From Pycnococcus provasolii (lineage: Eukaryota; Chlorophyta; Pseudoscourfieldiophyceae; Pseudoscourfieldiales; Pycnococcaceae): a stretch of DNA of 64,000 nt. Below are positions 1 through 9,225 of this stretch, in pieces. Position 1 is the first letter of the stretch, and each line of letters starts with the position of its first letter. Where the stretch lies: the NCBI GenBank assembly GCA_938743325.2, contig OW568868.1, positions 248,001-312,000 on the forward strand, given 5' to 3'. The position numbers were made by a program, and so were the translations under genes. The notes beneath the pieces were generated by a model, which was not told the origin of the DNA, made no database searches, and was given only the letters and a program-made list of their open reading frames with translations.

Positions 1-1
1 A

Positions 2-643
2 CGGGGTTTCAGGTTGAACAACATCCTTGTGGTCGGCGCCCCTCTGGAGCACTGGGAAAGCGTCGTGAAGAAGCTGAACCCGAACATGGAAGTGTTGCTC
101 AGAGTTCGGAAGTGGCACGTGCAGTTTTCGGCCAAGTTGGCCGAATTCCACAGGCGCCGCTCCGCTGCGTTGGGGTCGTTGCTCCTCGCCCAAACCAAGC
201 TGGAACCCTCGGCTTACCTCGGCGCCGATCGGCTTACCTCTAACGAGGTTGAAAACTTGCCGAACGATGCCCCCTCGCGCCAACATCACATCAAGTGGGA
301 GACACAAACCGAACTTGCTACTCAGGTGCTCAACGAGGGCATGAGCGAGCAAGAGCGATACACGGACTCTGCTATTGTCGAATTCATTAAAGACGTGCTG
401 AAACCGCGTTTGGCGACCGAGTACGCCTTGCTGGCCCTTCCGCACGTCATTGACCCGTTCGGGATCAGCCGCGCGCTCATGATGCACTTGGCGGAGATGG
501 AGACACAGATGAGAGAAAGCGCGGAAGAAGTCGTCCGCAACCCTCAACCCTCCGCGACTTCTTCGGACGACTTGGACGACGACGACAGCCAAGATGACGA
601 AGGGGAATGCCTGGACGATGGCCAAGACTTCGTGCCGATGTGA
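2..643 (+). CDS. unknown acidic-tailed protein, 5' end outside window
   Basis: The reading frame is open from base 2 to the TGA at 641-643, so the gene or exon begins left of the window. About 214 residues are visible, with no ATG that looks like a real start. The middle is charged and probably helical. The last 40 residues are strongly acidic, with a run of Asp/Glu and Ser that looks disordered. I recognise no domain. The following 300 bases are markedly AT-rich compared with the genes to the right, so this could be the tail of a mobile-element gene rather than a housekeeping gene; that is a guess. Confidence 0.4.
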   Translation, partial: RGFRLNNILVVGAPLEHWESVVKKLNPNMEVLLRVRKWHVQFSAKLAEFHRRRSAALGSLLLAQTKLEPSAYLGADRLTSNEVENLPNDAPSRQHHIKWETQTELATQVLNEGMSEQERYTDSAIVEFIKDVLKPRLATEYALLALPHVIDPFGISRALMMHLAEMETQMRESAEEVVRNPQPSATSSDDLDDDDSQDDEGECLDDGQDFVPM

Positions 644-1245
644 CGTGGCACCAAGACTACTGTGACCAGTGGATGACACACAACATGTGATAAATACAAA
701 CGCACTTAGAGTTAGTTTTTTTTTCCAGAGAGTTTTCAAATATTTATTTAAAATACAGGTGTGTAAATACAGTAAATAACCACGATAGAAATAAATCACT
801 TTCATGATGGCGGTGACAATTTTAAAGTGACAGCTGAACCCTATAACCATATAGATAGGCGTCAGAATCAAAACACGGAAGTAAATACGGTATGAATAGT
901 CTACCGATTGTTTATTTTCCCGCCATAGTACAACGATACGTGTATGGCTGTATGCGTGCAAGCTTCTTTTTTATAATAAAACTTAAAGGTTGAAACTTGA
1001 ATAAGAAACACGCGAACGAGCAGCACAGGCCACAGCACAATATGTACAATGCAGCGAGCATTTGGCGGTACACGACGACCGCAACGACGGCAACGACGGC
1101 GGCAACGACGGCGGCAACGACGGCAACGACGGCGGCAACGACGGCAACGAGGAGGATTACAGAAGAGGGGGAGTGCTAACCCTAGCTATGATAACAACCC
1201 TAATCGGGATGCTTTCCCCTCATAATCCCCTCCCCATCCTGTACC
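644..1245. other. intergenic, AT-rich then GAC/GGC microsatellite
   Basis: Bases about 660-1000 are AT-rich with no supported gene. At about 1070-1155 there is an imperfect repeat of acgacggca-type units just upstream of the dihydrouridine synthase start. Short reading frames across it are products of the repeat. Confidence 0.6.
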
Positions 1246-2607
1246 ATGGGAGTGGCGGCGGCGGCTTCCACGGATGGCTCCATGGAAGTTGTTGATGACA
1301 ACGACAAGGTCGTTGATGGGCCGATGCACTACCATCCCGGTCTCCGCGGCCACCCGCGGTTCAGCGTCGCGCCGATGATGCAGTTCACGGACAGACACTT
1401 CCGCACGCTCTGCCGCACGCTCTCGTCCAACACCGCGCTCTACACGGAAATGGTCAACTGCAACGCCGTGCGCCTCTCGCGCGACGATGTACTCGACTGG
1501 AACCCGGACGACGAGGGGTACGTCGTGTGCCAAATTGGGGGCAACGAACCGAACGCCATGGCGGAGGCGGCAGCCATCGCGCACGAAAGAGGGTACAGTG
1601 AGGTGAACATCAACTGCGGATGTCCAAGTGACCGCGTCGAGAAAGGGTGCTTCGGAGCGAGCCTTATGACGCAGCCTGAACTTGTCGGCGACATTGTGCG
1701 TGCGTGTGTGGAGGCTGTGCGTGACGAAATACCAATCACCGTGAAGTGTCGTCTCGGCACAGAGCAGAAGATGGGACTCAAGGCGGACTTCGACTTCGAA
1801 CGCGACTACCCCAAGCTGCTGCACTTTTGCCAAATTGTGAGGGATGCAGGCTGCACTCACATCATATTGCACACGCGAAAGGCTGTGCTTGGGGGACTTT
1901 CAACGGACGAAAATAGGCGCGTGCCAATGCTCTGCCGCGAAGCTGCTTGGAGACTTGCCACGGACTTGCCGGACGTGGCCATCACCGCCAACGGACAGTT
2001 CAAGACCCTCAGCGAGTGCGCAGCAGCTCTCGCCAACACGCCAGAGGGATGCCGCCCAATTGCTGGAGTGATGGTGGGACGTGCGGCATGCGCACACCCG
2101 TGGGAACTTCTCAGCGCCGCAGACGAGTCGTGCATACTCAGCGACTTGGCGCCTCCTCCTCCCCCCGCAATTCAAGCGCTGCGCGTGCGCACGCGCCGCG
2201 ACGCCATTGCGGCATGCTTGTCGCACTGTGCACGTGAGCTCAGTTCAGAGTACGATACTAGGCATCGCTCGTTCTTCATACCAACACCCTCCGAGCAGCG
2301 GCGCCTTTGTACGATCCTTCTGAAGCCTACCGGGTCGCTCATCTACGGCCGAGGGTCAAAGAAGGTTAAGAGCGGCATGTGGGATGGAATCGACGCCTGG
2401 TGCCGGGAGACGAAGGAGAGCCTCGATCCCAAGGTTCTTGCACAGTCCGAGGAGGTGGTGCGCCTACTGCGCAACCGCGGCGAGGTGCCACGCGAGCGTG
2501 TGGATGCTGCTCGCAGGCACCTGCCTTTGTGCCCTGTGAAGGCGATCGTTGACCAGCTCGTGCGTGCGCACTTGCCTATTGAGTGGCTTGACGCGCCAAC
2601 CGACTAA
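1246..2607 (+). CDS. tRNA-dihydrouridine synthase, DusA family
   Basis: A 453-residue flavoprotein that reduces uridine to dihydrouridine in tRNA using NADPH and FMN; DusA-type enzymes modify U20/U20a in the D-loop. Residues about 40-300 carry the TIM-barrel core: VAPMMQFTDRHFR near the N-terminus (FMN-binding start), then NINCGCPSDRVEKGCFGASL containing the catalytic Cys of the family, then VKCRLG and the TANGQ strand. The start ATG has a good context (accATGG). It stops 60 bp from the stop of the convergent galactokinase. The long C-terminal part (after about residue 330) is typical of eukaryotic and cyanobacterial DusA-like proteins. It may act in an organelle, but no clear targeting peptide is visible. 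Confidence 0.9.
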   Translation: MGVAAAASTDGSMEVVDDNDKVVDGPMHYHPGLRGHPRFSVAPMMQFTDRHFRTLCRTLSSNTALYTEMVNCNAVRLSRDDVLDWNPDDEGYVVCQIGGNEPNAMAEAAAIAHERGYSEVNINCGCPSDRVEKGCFGASLMTQPELVGDIVRACVEAVRDEIPITVKCRLGTEQKMGLKADFDFERDYPKLLHFCQIVRDAGCTHIILHTRKAVLGGLSTDENRRVPMLCREAAWRLATDLPDVAITANGQFKTLSECAAALANTPEGCRPIAGVMVGRAACAHPWELLSAADESCILSDLAPPPPPAIQALRVRTRRDAIAACLSHCARELSSEYDTRHRSFFIPTPSEQRRLCTILLKPTGSLIYGRGSKKVKSGMWDGIDAWCRETKESLDPKVLAQSEEVVRLLRNRGEVPRERVDAARRHLPLCPVKAIVDQLVRAHLPIEWLDAPTD

Positions 2608-2666
2608 ATTGTCTGATTGACTACATAATGTAAAAGTGTGTAACAAGAAAAACGCCCGCCTAAATT

Positions 2667-4370
2667 TCATGGCAAATTCACGAATGCTGCACCGGCGCAT
2701 GGCGCGGTCACAAAGCACCTTTCGCTGAACCAAGCCTCCTCGTCGATAGACGGACTTGATGCCTTGGCTTGCTCAAATTTGGGCAGGTAGTACTCTTTCC
2801 GAATCTGCTTCAGTGCATCTTGCACATTCTCCCTGGCGAAGAGGCCAACCGCGCATCCACCCCATCCAGCACCCGTCAGGCGCGCGCCCAGTGCTCCGGC
2901 GTCTGTCATCACCTCTACGAGCCTATCCAGCTCTGGGCACGAGCACTCAAACAGGCGCGCGCACGATTCGTGACTACTCGACATCAGTGTGCCAATCGGC
3001 TGAAGTGCCGAGCTCGCCGCGCCGGATGATGCTTTCGCACGTTTCGCCGGGCTCTCCAACGATGCGGCGTCAGCGCATGCCGCTGCCATGCGATGCACGC
3101 GCGACTTCTCGCGATACACGTGTAGGGTGCGCTGCAGGAGCTTGAATCCTTTGTTGAGGGTTGCTGCCGGCTCGAAGGTGATGAGCGCCGCCTCCTTGTT
3201 GTCGAAGATGTCCGCAAGGCTCGCGCCGAGAAACTCCTCGAGTTCCTGCTGCGTGTAAGGCTGCGCATGGAGCAGCTCGCGTGCGGCAATCGCCGCCGGG
3301 CAGTGGTAGTCGTCGTGCTGCAATTCCTCATCGTCATGATCGTTAAGAGGTGCCACGACGCCGACGCCATCATCTGCCGCTCCATCTTCGCTGTTCGCCG
3401 AGTGGCACACCAGTTTAGCCTCGACGTCGCGTAGGGTGGAAATTTTTGCCATTTCCTCCATGGTCGTGGCGATCCCGATCTTACGAGCGATGACCAGGGC
3501 GGCTAGGCGGCACTCGACGACGCGAAGGTTGTATTTCGACGCGTTCGTCAAAGCCTTGTTCGAGACCGCGAGCGAGTTACCAACGATGAACACGGCATCT
3601 TCCGGCAGTGGCACATCCTTGGTGGATATGGAGGGCACGAATGTGACGAGGCTTGCGAAGTTCTTCTTCGCGCAGAGGCTGACTGTCTGGTCCATACCTC
3701 CTGACATGACTCCCACGTGCCTTTCCGCCTTGCACGCTGCATCTGCAAATTTCGTCTTGGACGGCAGTTTGGATGTGTCGCCGACGAGCGTGGCAGCCAT
3801 GGCGAGCATGCAAGCGCAGCAGAGTGCACTACTTGAGCTCAGCCCGGATCCTTGAGGAACGGTCCCACTGACGACGAGCACGAGCGGTTTCGGCGTGAAG
3901 GTAATTGCGCATTCTTGTAGAAGCGCGTGAACTCCCTTGTATGCCGCAAGGATGTAGCTTCCCCACGTGTGCTGGCGAGGCATGGGCTGCGACGCTTCTA
4001 GTGAGGTAAATACTCCTTGCGGATACTTGGAGTCGTCAAGGTTCGCGTACGTGATTCCAGAGTCGGATGCGTCTTCAGGAGAAGCCGCTCCACACGCGAC
4101 AATCGTGTCTAATGAGACCGCCATGGGCAGGACGTCGTATCCTTCGTAGTCGATATGTTCGCCAATTAAGTTCACACGCCCAGGTGAACGCGCAATGGTG
4201 ATGATACCTGATGGTACCATCGACATGAGCTTGGACTTCGAGGAGGAAGCTCGCGAGACGGTGGAGGACGACAATGACGAAGACGAGGAAGGTACGAGAG
4301 GAACATGCAAGTCCTCCTCATGAGAAGCATGAGCAGCAGGGGCAGCAGGGGCAGTGGCGGCGGCGGGCAT
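2667..4370 (-). CDS. galactokinase (GHMP kinase family)
   Basis: Phosphorylates galactose (or, in GALK2-like members, N-acetylgalactosamine) at C1 with ATP, entering the Leloir pathway. I start it at the first ATG, 4370 (567 residues); the frame extends upstream without an ATG. The galactokinase signature GRVNLIGEHIDYEGY is at residues 64-78, the GHMP ATP-binding loop GTVPQGSGLSSSSAL at about 169-183, and the third GHMP motif LTGAGWGGCAVG near the C-terminus. The wording EHIDYEGYDVLPMA is close to plant GALK/GALK2. A Ser-rich insert lies before the core and a long low-complexity insert in the middle. It is divergently arranged with LTV1, about 310 bp away. Confidence 0.92.
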   Translation of the reverse strand: MPAAATAPAAPAAHASHEEDLHVPLVPSSSSSLSSSTVSRASSSKSKLMSMVPSGIITIARSPGRVNLIGEHIDYEGYDVLPMAVSLDTIVACGAASPEDASDSGITYANLDDSKYPQGVFTSLEASQPMPRQHTWGSYILAAYKGVHALLQECAITFTPKPLVLVVSGTVPQGSGLSSSSALCCACMLAMAATLVGDTSKLPSKTKFADAACKAERHVGVMSGGMDQTVSLCAKKNFASLVTFVPSISTKDVPLPEDAVFIVGNSLAVSNKALTNASKYNLRVVECRLAALVIARKIGIATTMEEMAKISTLRDVEAKLVCHSANSEDGAADDGVGVVAPLNDHDDEELQHDDYHCPAAIAARELLHAQPYTQQELEEFLGASLADIFDNKEAALITFEPAATLNKGFKLLQRTLHVYREKSRVHRMAAACADAASLESPAKRAKASSGAASSALQPIGTLMSSSHESCARLFECSCPELDRLVEVMTDAGALGARLTGAGWGGCAVGLFARENVQDALKQIRKEYYLPKFEQAKASSPSIDEEAWFSERCFVTAPCAGAAFVNLP

Positions 4371-4680
4371 GGCTTGCTGGCTGACAAGAAACAAAAAATA
4401 ATGCAGGGGAAGGGCATTCGTCCAGGGAGGCACATGCTAATAAACCCCGAATCCTATACTGTAAACCCCCAATCAGCTCTGGGCAAACAAACAAACCCCC
4501 AATCAATCCATTCCCTCCTTCCTAAGGTTAGTAGGGCGATTATTCTGGATTCGTGCGCGTTCGTCCCCCCCCCTGCCCCCTCAGAGGCCGCCGCCATTCC
4601 CCCCTACTACTCGTAGTAGCACTGGTGCTCTTCATCCCTCGTTGACTCACACTTCCCTCCCTCCTCGCTTAAAGAAGAAT
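4371..4680. promoter_or_regulatory. divergent promoter region GALK/LTV1
   Basis: A 310-bp divergent spacer. It holds two copies of an AAACCCCCAATCA-like motif (about 4465 and 4491) and the 9-mer AACCCCGAA (4443-4451), whose complement TTCGGGGTT recurs upstream of other genes in this window. No ORF is supported. Confidence 0.4.
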
Positions 4681-6936
4681 ATGCCTGGAAGTCATCCTCC
4701 TCGTAGTAATACTAATAGGCGTTTCATTGACAAGAAGCAATCCGTCACTTATTCACTGTTTTATGATGGCGAGGAGGATGATAATGGTAACGATACGCCG
4801 GATACTTCGGGGGTGAGGCGCGCGTTCGTGCGCACGGATTCCAACCTGCACGTCGACGACTCCACATGGTATGGTAATGAGGGAGAGGAGCAGGAGCAGG
4901 AGCAGGAGCAGGGGGATGATTCGGATTGGGACGCCAACGTTCATAATGAGCACAACTCAGGCGCTTTCACGTCCTCTTACGAAACGCGCAGAAAGGAAAC
5001 CATCGAACTCGGATTTCCAGACGACGGATACGACTACCTGCAGCACATGAGGAGGCCAGGCGCAGGCGCACAAGCCGCGCCAGCGACACTCAGCGACCCG
5101 CACGTCGCGTCACAGGAAAAGGCAAAGGCAAAGGCGAAGGCGAACGGAGTGACGTTCAGAAACGACGAAGAAAGTCAAGAAAAGGCGGCGACGAGCAAAG
5201 CCTCTCAACGCTCAACGCTCACCGCTCAACCTGCTGCCAACTTCCTCCCCGCAAGCGACGAAAACAGAAACAAAACCGCGACGGACGTCGCCGTCGTCGA
5301 CGCGACGCGGTGGGCTCTGCCTGCGAACACCACGGACGAAAGTGCCGCCTGGGCACACGCCGCGGGAGTCACCGCGCTCAGCCGGCGACTTGAGCCTGAC
5401 TTTGTCGCCAAGCGGAGGGCGCGCGACGTCGACTTGAAGGATGTGCTCACCCTCCTCGATGGCGAGGAGCACATCTCGCAAGACGACGCTGACGCGGACG
5501 CCGAGGACAAAAACGATAACCAACAGGAGGAAAGGACGTACCGCCCAGAGACGTCAATCACCGACGAGGAGCTGACAATGATGTGTGAGGGTGATCTGCT
5601 CGACGACTTCATACTCACCGCATCAGCCATCCCCGACGACGTCGCTGAAGCGGAGGGCGGTGCCGAGAGCGACGACGAAGAAGAGCTAGGCGTGGGTGCC
5701 GAGTCCATCTTTGACGTGGACTTGTCACGAGAGCGCACGGGCGCATTCTCGTCGTCCATGTCGCTAGCAGACATGCGATTGCGACGTCAAAAGGTGCGCC
5801 CGAATGATGCCATCAGCCTGTGGAGTGGGGACGACACGTACCAACCGCCGCGAGCGCCAAGGAGCAACGCCGAAAGTCTTCTTGAGGAGCGGTTCGAGGC
5901 ACTCGCGCTCACGTTCAACCCGAAGGAGGATGGGCTGGGGGCTCTGAGCGAGGAAGAGGATGGCGATTTGGACGGACTCGACGACGACGACATCGACTGG
6001 GACGCATTCGATGAAGGACGGAGCCGCGCAAGCTCCGCGCGAACGGCAGGAAGCCGCTTGGGAAACCGCTCTGGTTTGAGCTTAGACAATGCTGAGGTGG
6101 GTGCCGCCATCGAAGCTACGGCTCGCGACTATCTCAGTCATACGAGCAAATTAGGGTACGTGTCTCCTGCGGAACTGGCATCACGCGCTCCAGCCGCGCC
6201 GAGCGACACCTTGGTACCGAAGCGGCACAGGGATGACGAAGACACTCCCGAGGATGCAAAGTCAGCCCTTGAGCAAACGCGCGCTCTTGCGACGATCGCG
6301 GAGGACGAGGACGAGGATCACGGCGGCGGCGGCGGCGGCGGTGGTCGACGTGGTGACGGCGATGCTGGCAACAACGAGTACACGACTATGAAGGAGCGGT
6401 CGCGCGTCACCGTGGAGAGCGTTGTGAGCTTTCGCAGTGCAAGCAGCCTTCGCGACGCTGCGTCACAGCGTGCACCTCGCGTACTGAGCAGTGACTTTGG
6501 CGCGTCGTCTCGGGCTGGTCCAGCGAGTATCGGCGGCGCGCAAGCTCCTTCCGCCATCATCACCCTCGGCAAGGCTGGCGCCCCAGCTGGGTACCTGCCC
6601 GCCCGTCCCTCGCCAGGCGCGCCGCTGAGTGCGGCTGCCCTCGCGGCACGCGCAGACCTCGGTTTGGATGTCGATGACTTCGCCGACTCGGGTGACGAAC
6701 TCGACGGCGAGGATGACGAGTTCGTATCGGTCGTCGCCACGACGTCCCGATCGCGCGGCGAGACGACTGATGAAAAGAAGGCGCGAAAGGCTGCGGTGAA
6801 AGCTTCACGCGCAGCCGCTCGTGATCGCAAGCGCCAGACGAAGGAACTGTTCAAGGATGCGCAGCGCAAGCGTTCAGGCGTGGGCGTAGCGCCTAATGGT
6901 GGCGTGGCGGCTGGCACGACGACTCTCAAGATGTAA
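4681..6936 (+). CDS. LTV1: LTV1 homologue, 40S ribosome assembly factor
   Basis: LTV1 binds pre-40S particles (with Enp1 and uS3) and leaves after phosphorylation, permitting final small-subunit maturation and export. Family marks: an N-terminal RRFIDKKQSVTYSL (the FIDKK..TF motif), then TIELGFPDDGYDYLQHMRRP (the DDxYDYLQHL signature), EELTMMCEGDLLDDFI, EERFEALALTF, and a basic C-terminus KKARKAAVKASRAAARDRK leading to the conserved KxxFK tail. The first ATG in frame is 4681 (751 residues, long for the family because of acidic and Gly-rich inserts, including a glycine run near residue 556). Its stop is 28 bp from the stop of the convergent ankyrin gene. Confidence 0.9.
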   Translation: MPGSHPPRSNTNRRFIDKKQSVTYSLFYDGEEDDNGNDTPDTSGVRRAFVRTDSNLHVDDSTWYGNEGEEQEQEQEQGDDSDWDANVHNEHNSGAFTSSYETRRKETIELGFPDDGYDYLQHMRRPGAGAQAAPATLSDPHVASQEKAKAKAKANGVTFRNDEESQEKAATSKASQRSTLTAQPAANFLPASDENRNKTATDVAVVDATRWALPANTTDESAAWAHAAGVTALSRRLEPDFVAKRRARDVDLKDVLTLLDGEEHISQDDADADAEDKNDNQQEERTYRPETSITDEELTMMCEGDLLDDFILTASAIPDDVAEAEGGAESDDEEELGVGAESIFDVDLSRERTGAFSSSMSLADMRLRRQKVRPNDAISLWSGDDTYQPPRAPRSNAESLLEERFEALALTFNPKEDGLGALSEEEDGDLDGLDDDDIDWDAFDEGRSRASSARTAGSRLGNRSGLSLDNAEVGAAIEATARDYLSHTSKLGYVSPAELASRAPAAPSDTLVPKRHRDDEDTPEDAKSALEQTRALATIAEDEDEDHGGGGGGGGRRGDGDAGNNEYTTMKERSRVTVESVVSFRSASSLRDAASQRAPRVLSSDFGASSRAGPASIGGAQAPSAIITLGKAGAPAGYLPARPSPGAPLSAAALAARADLGLDVDDFADSGDELDGEDDEFVSVVATTSRSRGETTDEKKARKAAVKASRAAARDRKRQTKELFKDAQRKRSGVGVAPNGGVAAGTTTLKM

Positions 6937-6964
6937 TTTTACACTGATGGAAAATAAAATCGAA

Positions 6965-7684
6965 TCACTCCTCCATTCTCGTCTGATCCGTGCCACCACG
7001 TTGCCGAATGGCAGCCTCGCCAATGATTCGCCTGAATTCTTTGTCCGAAGCTGCGAGACTGAGCGGCGTTTCGCCGTCCGCATCCTCCTCCTCCACGTCG
7101 CCGCCGTGTTCGACGAGCAGCAGGCAGCAATCCTTCTCCTTTGCATCAGCTGCGTGGTGCAACGGAGTTTGCTTGCGCTTGTCTTTCAAGAGAGCACCTG
7201 GCTGCTGCTCAAGCAGAAATCGCAGCACAGCGACACGCCCAGCGCCCGCCGCGGCATGGAACGGCGTTGCGCCGTGCTTGTCCGTTTTCTTGAGCATCGT
7301 CGCGTTCTCTCCTTCCATCAGCATCTGAACAATGCCCATGTGACCTTTGGAAGCTGCGTAGTGCAGCGCACTCTTTCCGGACCCACTTGTTGCGCCAACG
7401 TCCGCGCCTGCATTTATCAGCGCACGCACGACGTCGACGTGTCCTGCGGACGCCGCGGAAATCAGCGGTGTGAACGCCTCGTCGTCACAGACGGATGGCA
7501 AGGCACCTATGGAAAGGAGGTATAAGGTGACTTCCAGGGAACCTGAAGCTGCAGCGTGGTGGAGGAGCGTGCGTTGATCTTCGTCAGTGGAGGCTATGGC
7601 AGCTAAAACTCCTGAAGAATCGGCGGAGAGAGCTGAGAGGTCGTTGGAGGCGGCGAGGGCGACGAGCAAAGAGGGCAGCGCCAT
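6965..7684 (-). CDS. gankyrin/Nas6-like ankyrin-repeat protein
   Basis: About 239 residues from the ATG at 7684. There are six or seven ankyrin repeats, with the TPLH-type turns TLLHHAAASG, TPLISAASAGH, SALHYAASKGH, TPFHAAAGAGR, TPLHHAADAKE and TPLSLAASDKE. The order, length and spacing match PSMD10/Nas6, a chaperone that holds the proteasome ATPase Rpt3 during 19S assembly. Ankyrin proteins are hard to separate by eye, so proteasome chaperone is an inference from length and repeat wording (SAGHVDVVRALINAGADV, HYAASKGHMGIVQMLMEG). It converges tightly on LTV1. Confidence 0.7.
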   Translation of the reverse strand: MALPSLLVALAASNDLSALSADSSGVLAAIASTDEDQRTLLHHAAASGSLEVTLYLLSIGALPSVCDDEAFTPLISAASAGHVDVVRALINAGADVGATSGSGKSALHYAASKGHMGIVQMLMEGENATMLKKTDKHGATPFHAAAGAGRVAVLRFLLEQQPGALLKDKRKQTPLHHAADAKEKDCCLLLVEHGGDVEEEDADGETPLSLAASDKEFRRIIGEAAIRQRGGTDQTRMEE

Positions 7685-7871
7685 GGATGGATTGGAATGG
7701 TGGAGTCGAAAGAATGACCCCGGGGGGGGAATTGCCCAGCCGGCATTTATTCTGCCCATTCGGCCCCTTGCACTCACGTTAAAGTATCCAGAAGAGCTCT
7801 AGGAGGGCTTAAGCTGTCACACGTGGGTGGGTGGTTGTGCGGCGCCAGTGACCAGTGTGTGCAAGCAAGTC

Positions 7872-9179
7872 ATGGCGGGGAGCGCCGCTAGTGATGAGCG
7901 TTGGGTGTTAATGTGCACGCTTCAACACCCAACGTGCGAGGTCATGGCCGCATCGTATTCCGCGGATGGCACGCGTATCGTGTCCGCGAGCCTGGACAAC
8001 ATTGTGCGCATCTGGGACGCGTCGACGGGCGCGTGCTTGCAGACCCTCGTGGGACACGAGAATGGCGTGTTTTCTGCCGCGTTTTCTGCCGAGAGCACAG
8101 CGATTGTGTCCGCAAGCGCTGACAAGACGGTGCGCGTATGGGACGCATCGACGGGCGCGTGCGTGAAGGTCCTAAGGGGGCACAAGGAAAGCGTCGTGTC
8201 GGCGACTTTTTCGCCGAGCGGACGAGGCGTCGTCTCGGCGAGCTCGGACAAGACGGTGCGCGTATGGGACGCGGCGACGGGCGCGTGCGTGCAGACCATC
8301 ATGGGGCATGCGGGTGAAGTCTCGGCCGCCATCTACAATCCGAACGGCACGCGCATCGTGTCCGCGAGCGAAGACAAAACATTGAAACAGTGGGACGCGT
8401 CGACGGGCGCGTGCTTGCAGACCCTAAATGGGCACAAGAAGGGAGTCATGGCCGCGATCTACAATCCGAACGGCACGCGCATCGTGTCCGCGAGCGAAGA
8501 CAAAACGGTTCGCGTATGGGACGCATCGACGGGCGCGTGCGTGCAGACCCTCAGAGGGCATTCGAAAGATGTCAATTGGGCGTCGTACAACCACGACGGC
8601 ACGCGTGTCGTGTCCGCAAGCGCCGACAAGACGGTGCGCATATGGGACGCATCGACGGGCGCGTGCGTGCAGACCCTCAAAGGGCATTCGCAAGATGTCA
8701 ATTGGGCGTCGTACATGAACCACGACGGCACCAACATCGTGTCGGCGAGCAACGACACGGCAGTGTGCGTGTGGGCGAGAGCGTCACCCTCATCTGGAGC
8801 GGGAGCTGCTGGACCGTCATCATCAAACGCTAAGCGAAATTTTGAGGAGGCGCACGTAGATGCGAAGAAGCAAAAGCTGGGCACAAGTGCGGCGGCTACC
8901 GCAGCGGCTGCCGCACCAACACCGGATCCTCCCTCATCCCACTTGCAACTGGTACATCGCATCGTGAAGATCCTCCGCAAGGGGGCGAAAGTTGCGGAGA
9001 GTGACGAGGAGCGTACTACGATCAGCGCAACGATCGCGGCACTTATTCAACGGAAGCTCGACGCAACAAAGGTCGCGGCATTCGTCGACTCGCTTCCTGA
9101 GGACCTCGCGAACATGACCGACGATGATGCATTCGCTGGGGCAGTTGCTGTGTGCTATGGGCTCGGTATTGATATGTAA
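7872..9179 (+). CDS. seven-bladed WD40 repeat protein
   Basis: The first in-frame ATG is 7872, giving 435 residues. Seven WD40 repeats of about 42 residues fill residues 15-310, each with GH, a D in the loop and a WD or WA end (VRVWDASTGACVQTLRGH type). The repeats are unusually alike, even at DNA level, as in recently amplified or gene-converted NACHT-associated or fungal HET-type propellers. After the propeller comes a basic, Ala-rich linker with a KKQK possible nuclear signal and a helical C-terminal domain of about 90 residues that I do not recognise. The role is likely protein-protein scaffolding; the partner is unknown. It is convergent with the helicase gene, 46 bp apart. Confidence 0.85.
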   Translation: MAGSAASDERWVLMCTLQHPTCEVMAASYSADGTRIVSASLDNIVRIWDASTGACLQTLVGHENGVFSAAFSAESTAIVSASADKTVRVWDASTGACVKVLRGHKESVVSATFSPSGRGVVSASSDKTVRVWDAATGACVQTIMGHAGEVSAAIYNPNGTRIVSASEDKTLKQWDASTGACLQTLNGHKKGVMAAIYNPNGTRIVSASEDKTVRVWDASTGACVQTLRGHSKDVNWASYNHDGTRVVSASADKTVRIWDASTGACVQTLKGHSQDVNWASYMNHDGTNIVSASNDTAVCVWARASPSSGAGAAGPSSSNAKRNFEEAHVDAKKQKLGTSAAATAAAAAPTPDPPSSHLQLVHRIVKILRKGAKVAESDEERTTISATIAALIQRKLDATKVAAFVDSLPEDLANMTDDDAFAGAVAVCYGLGIDM

Positions 9180-9225
9180 CATAAAGAGAGAAAAGAAACT
9201 TCTTTTATAGGGGTACTTTACAACT

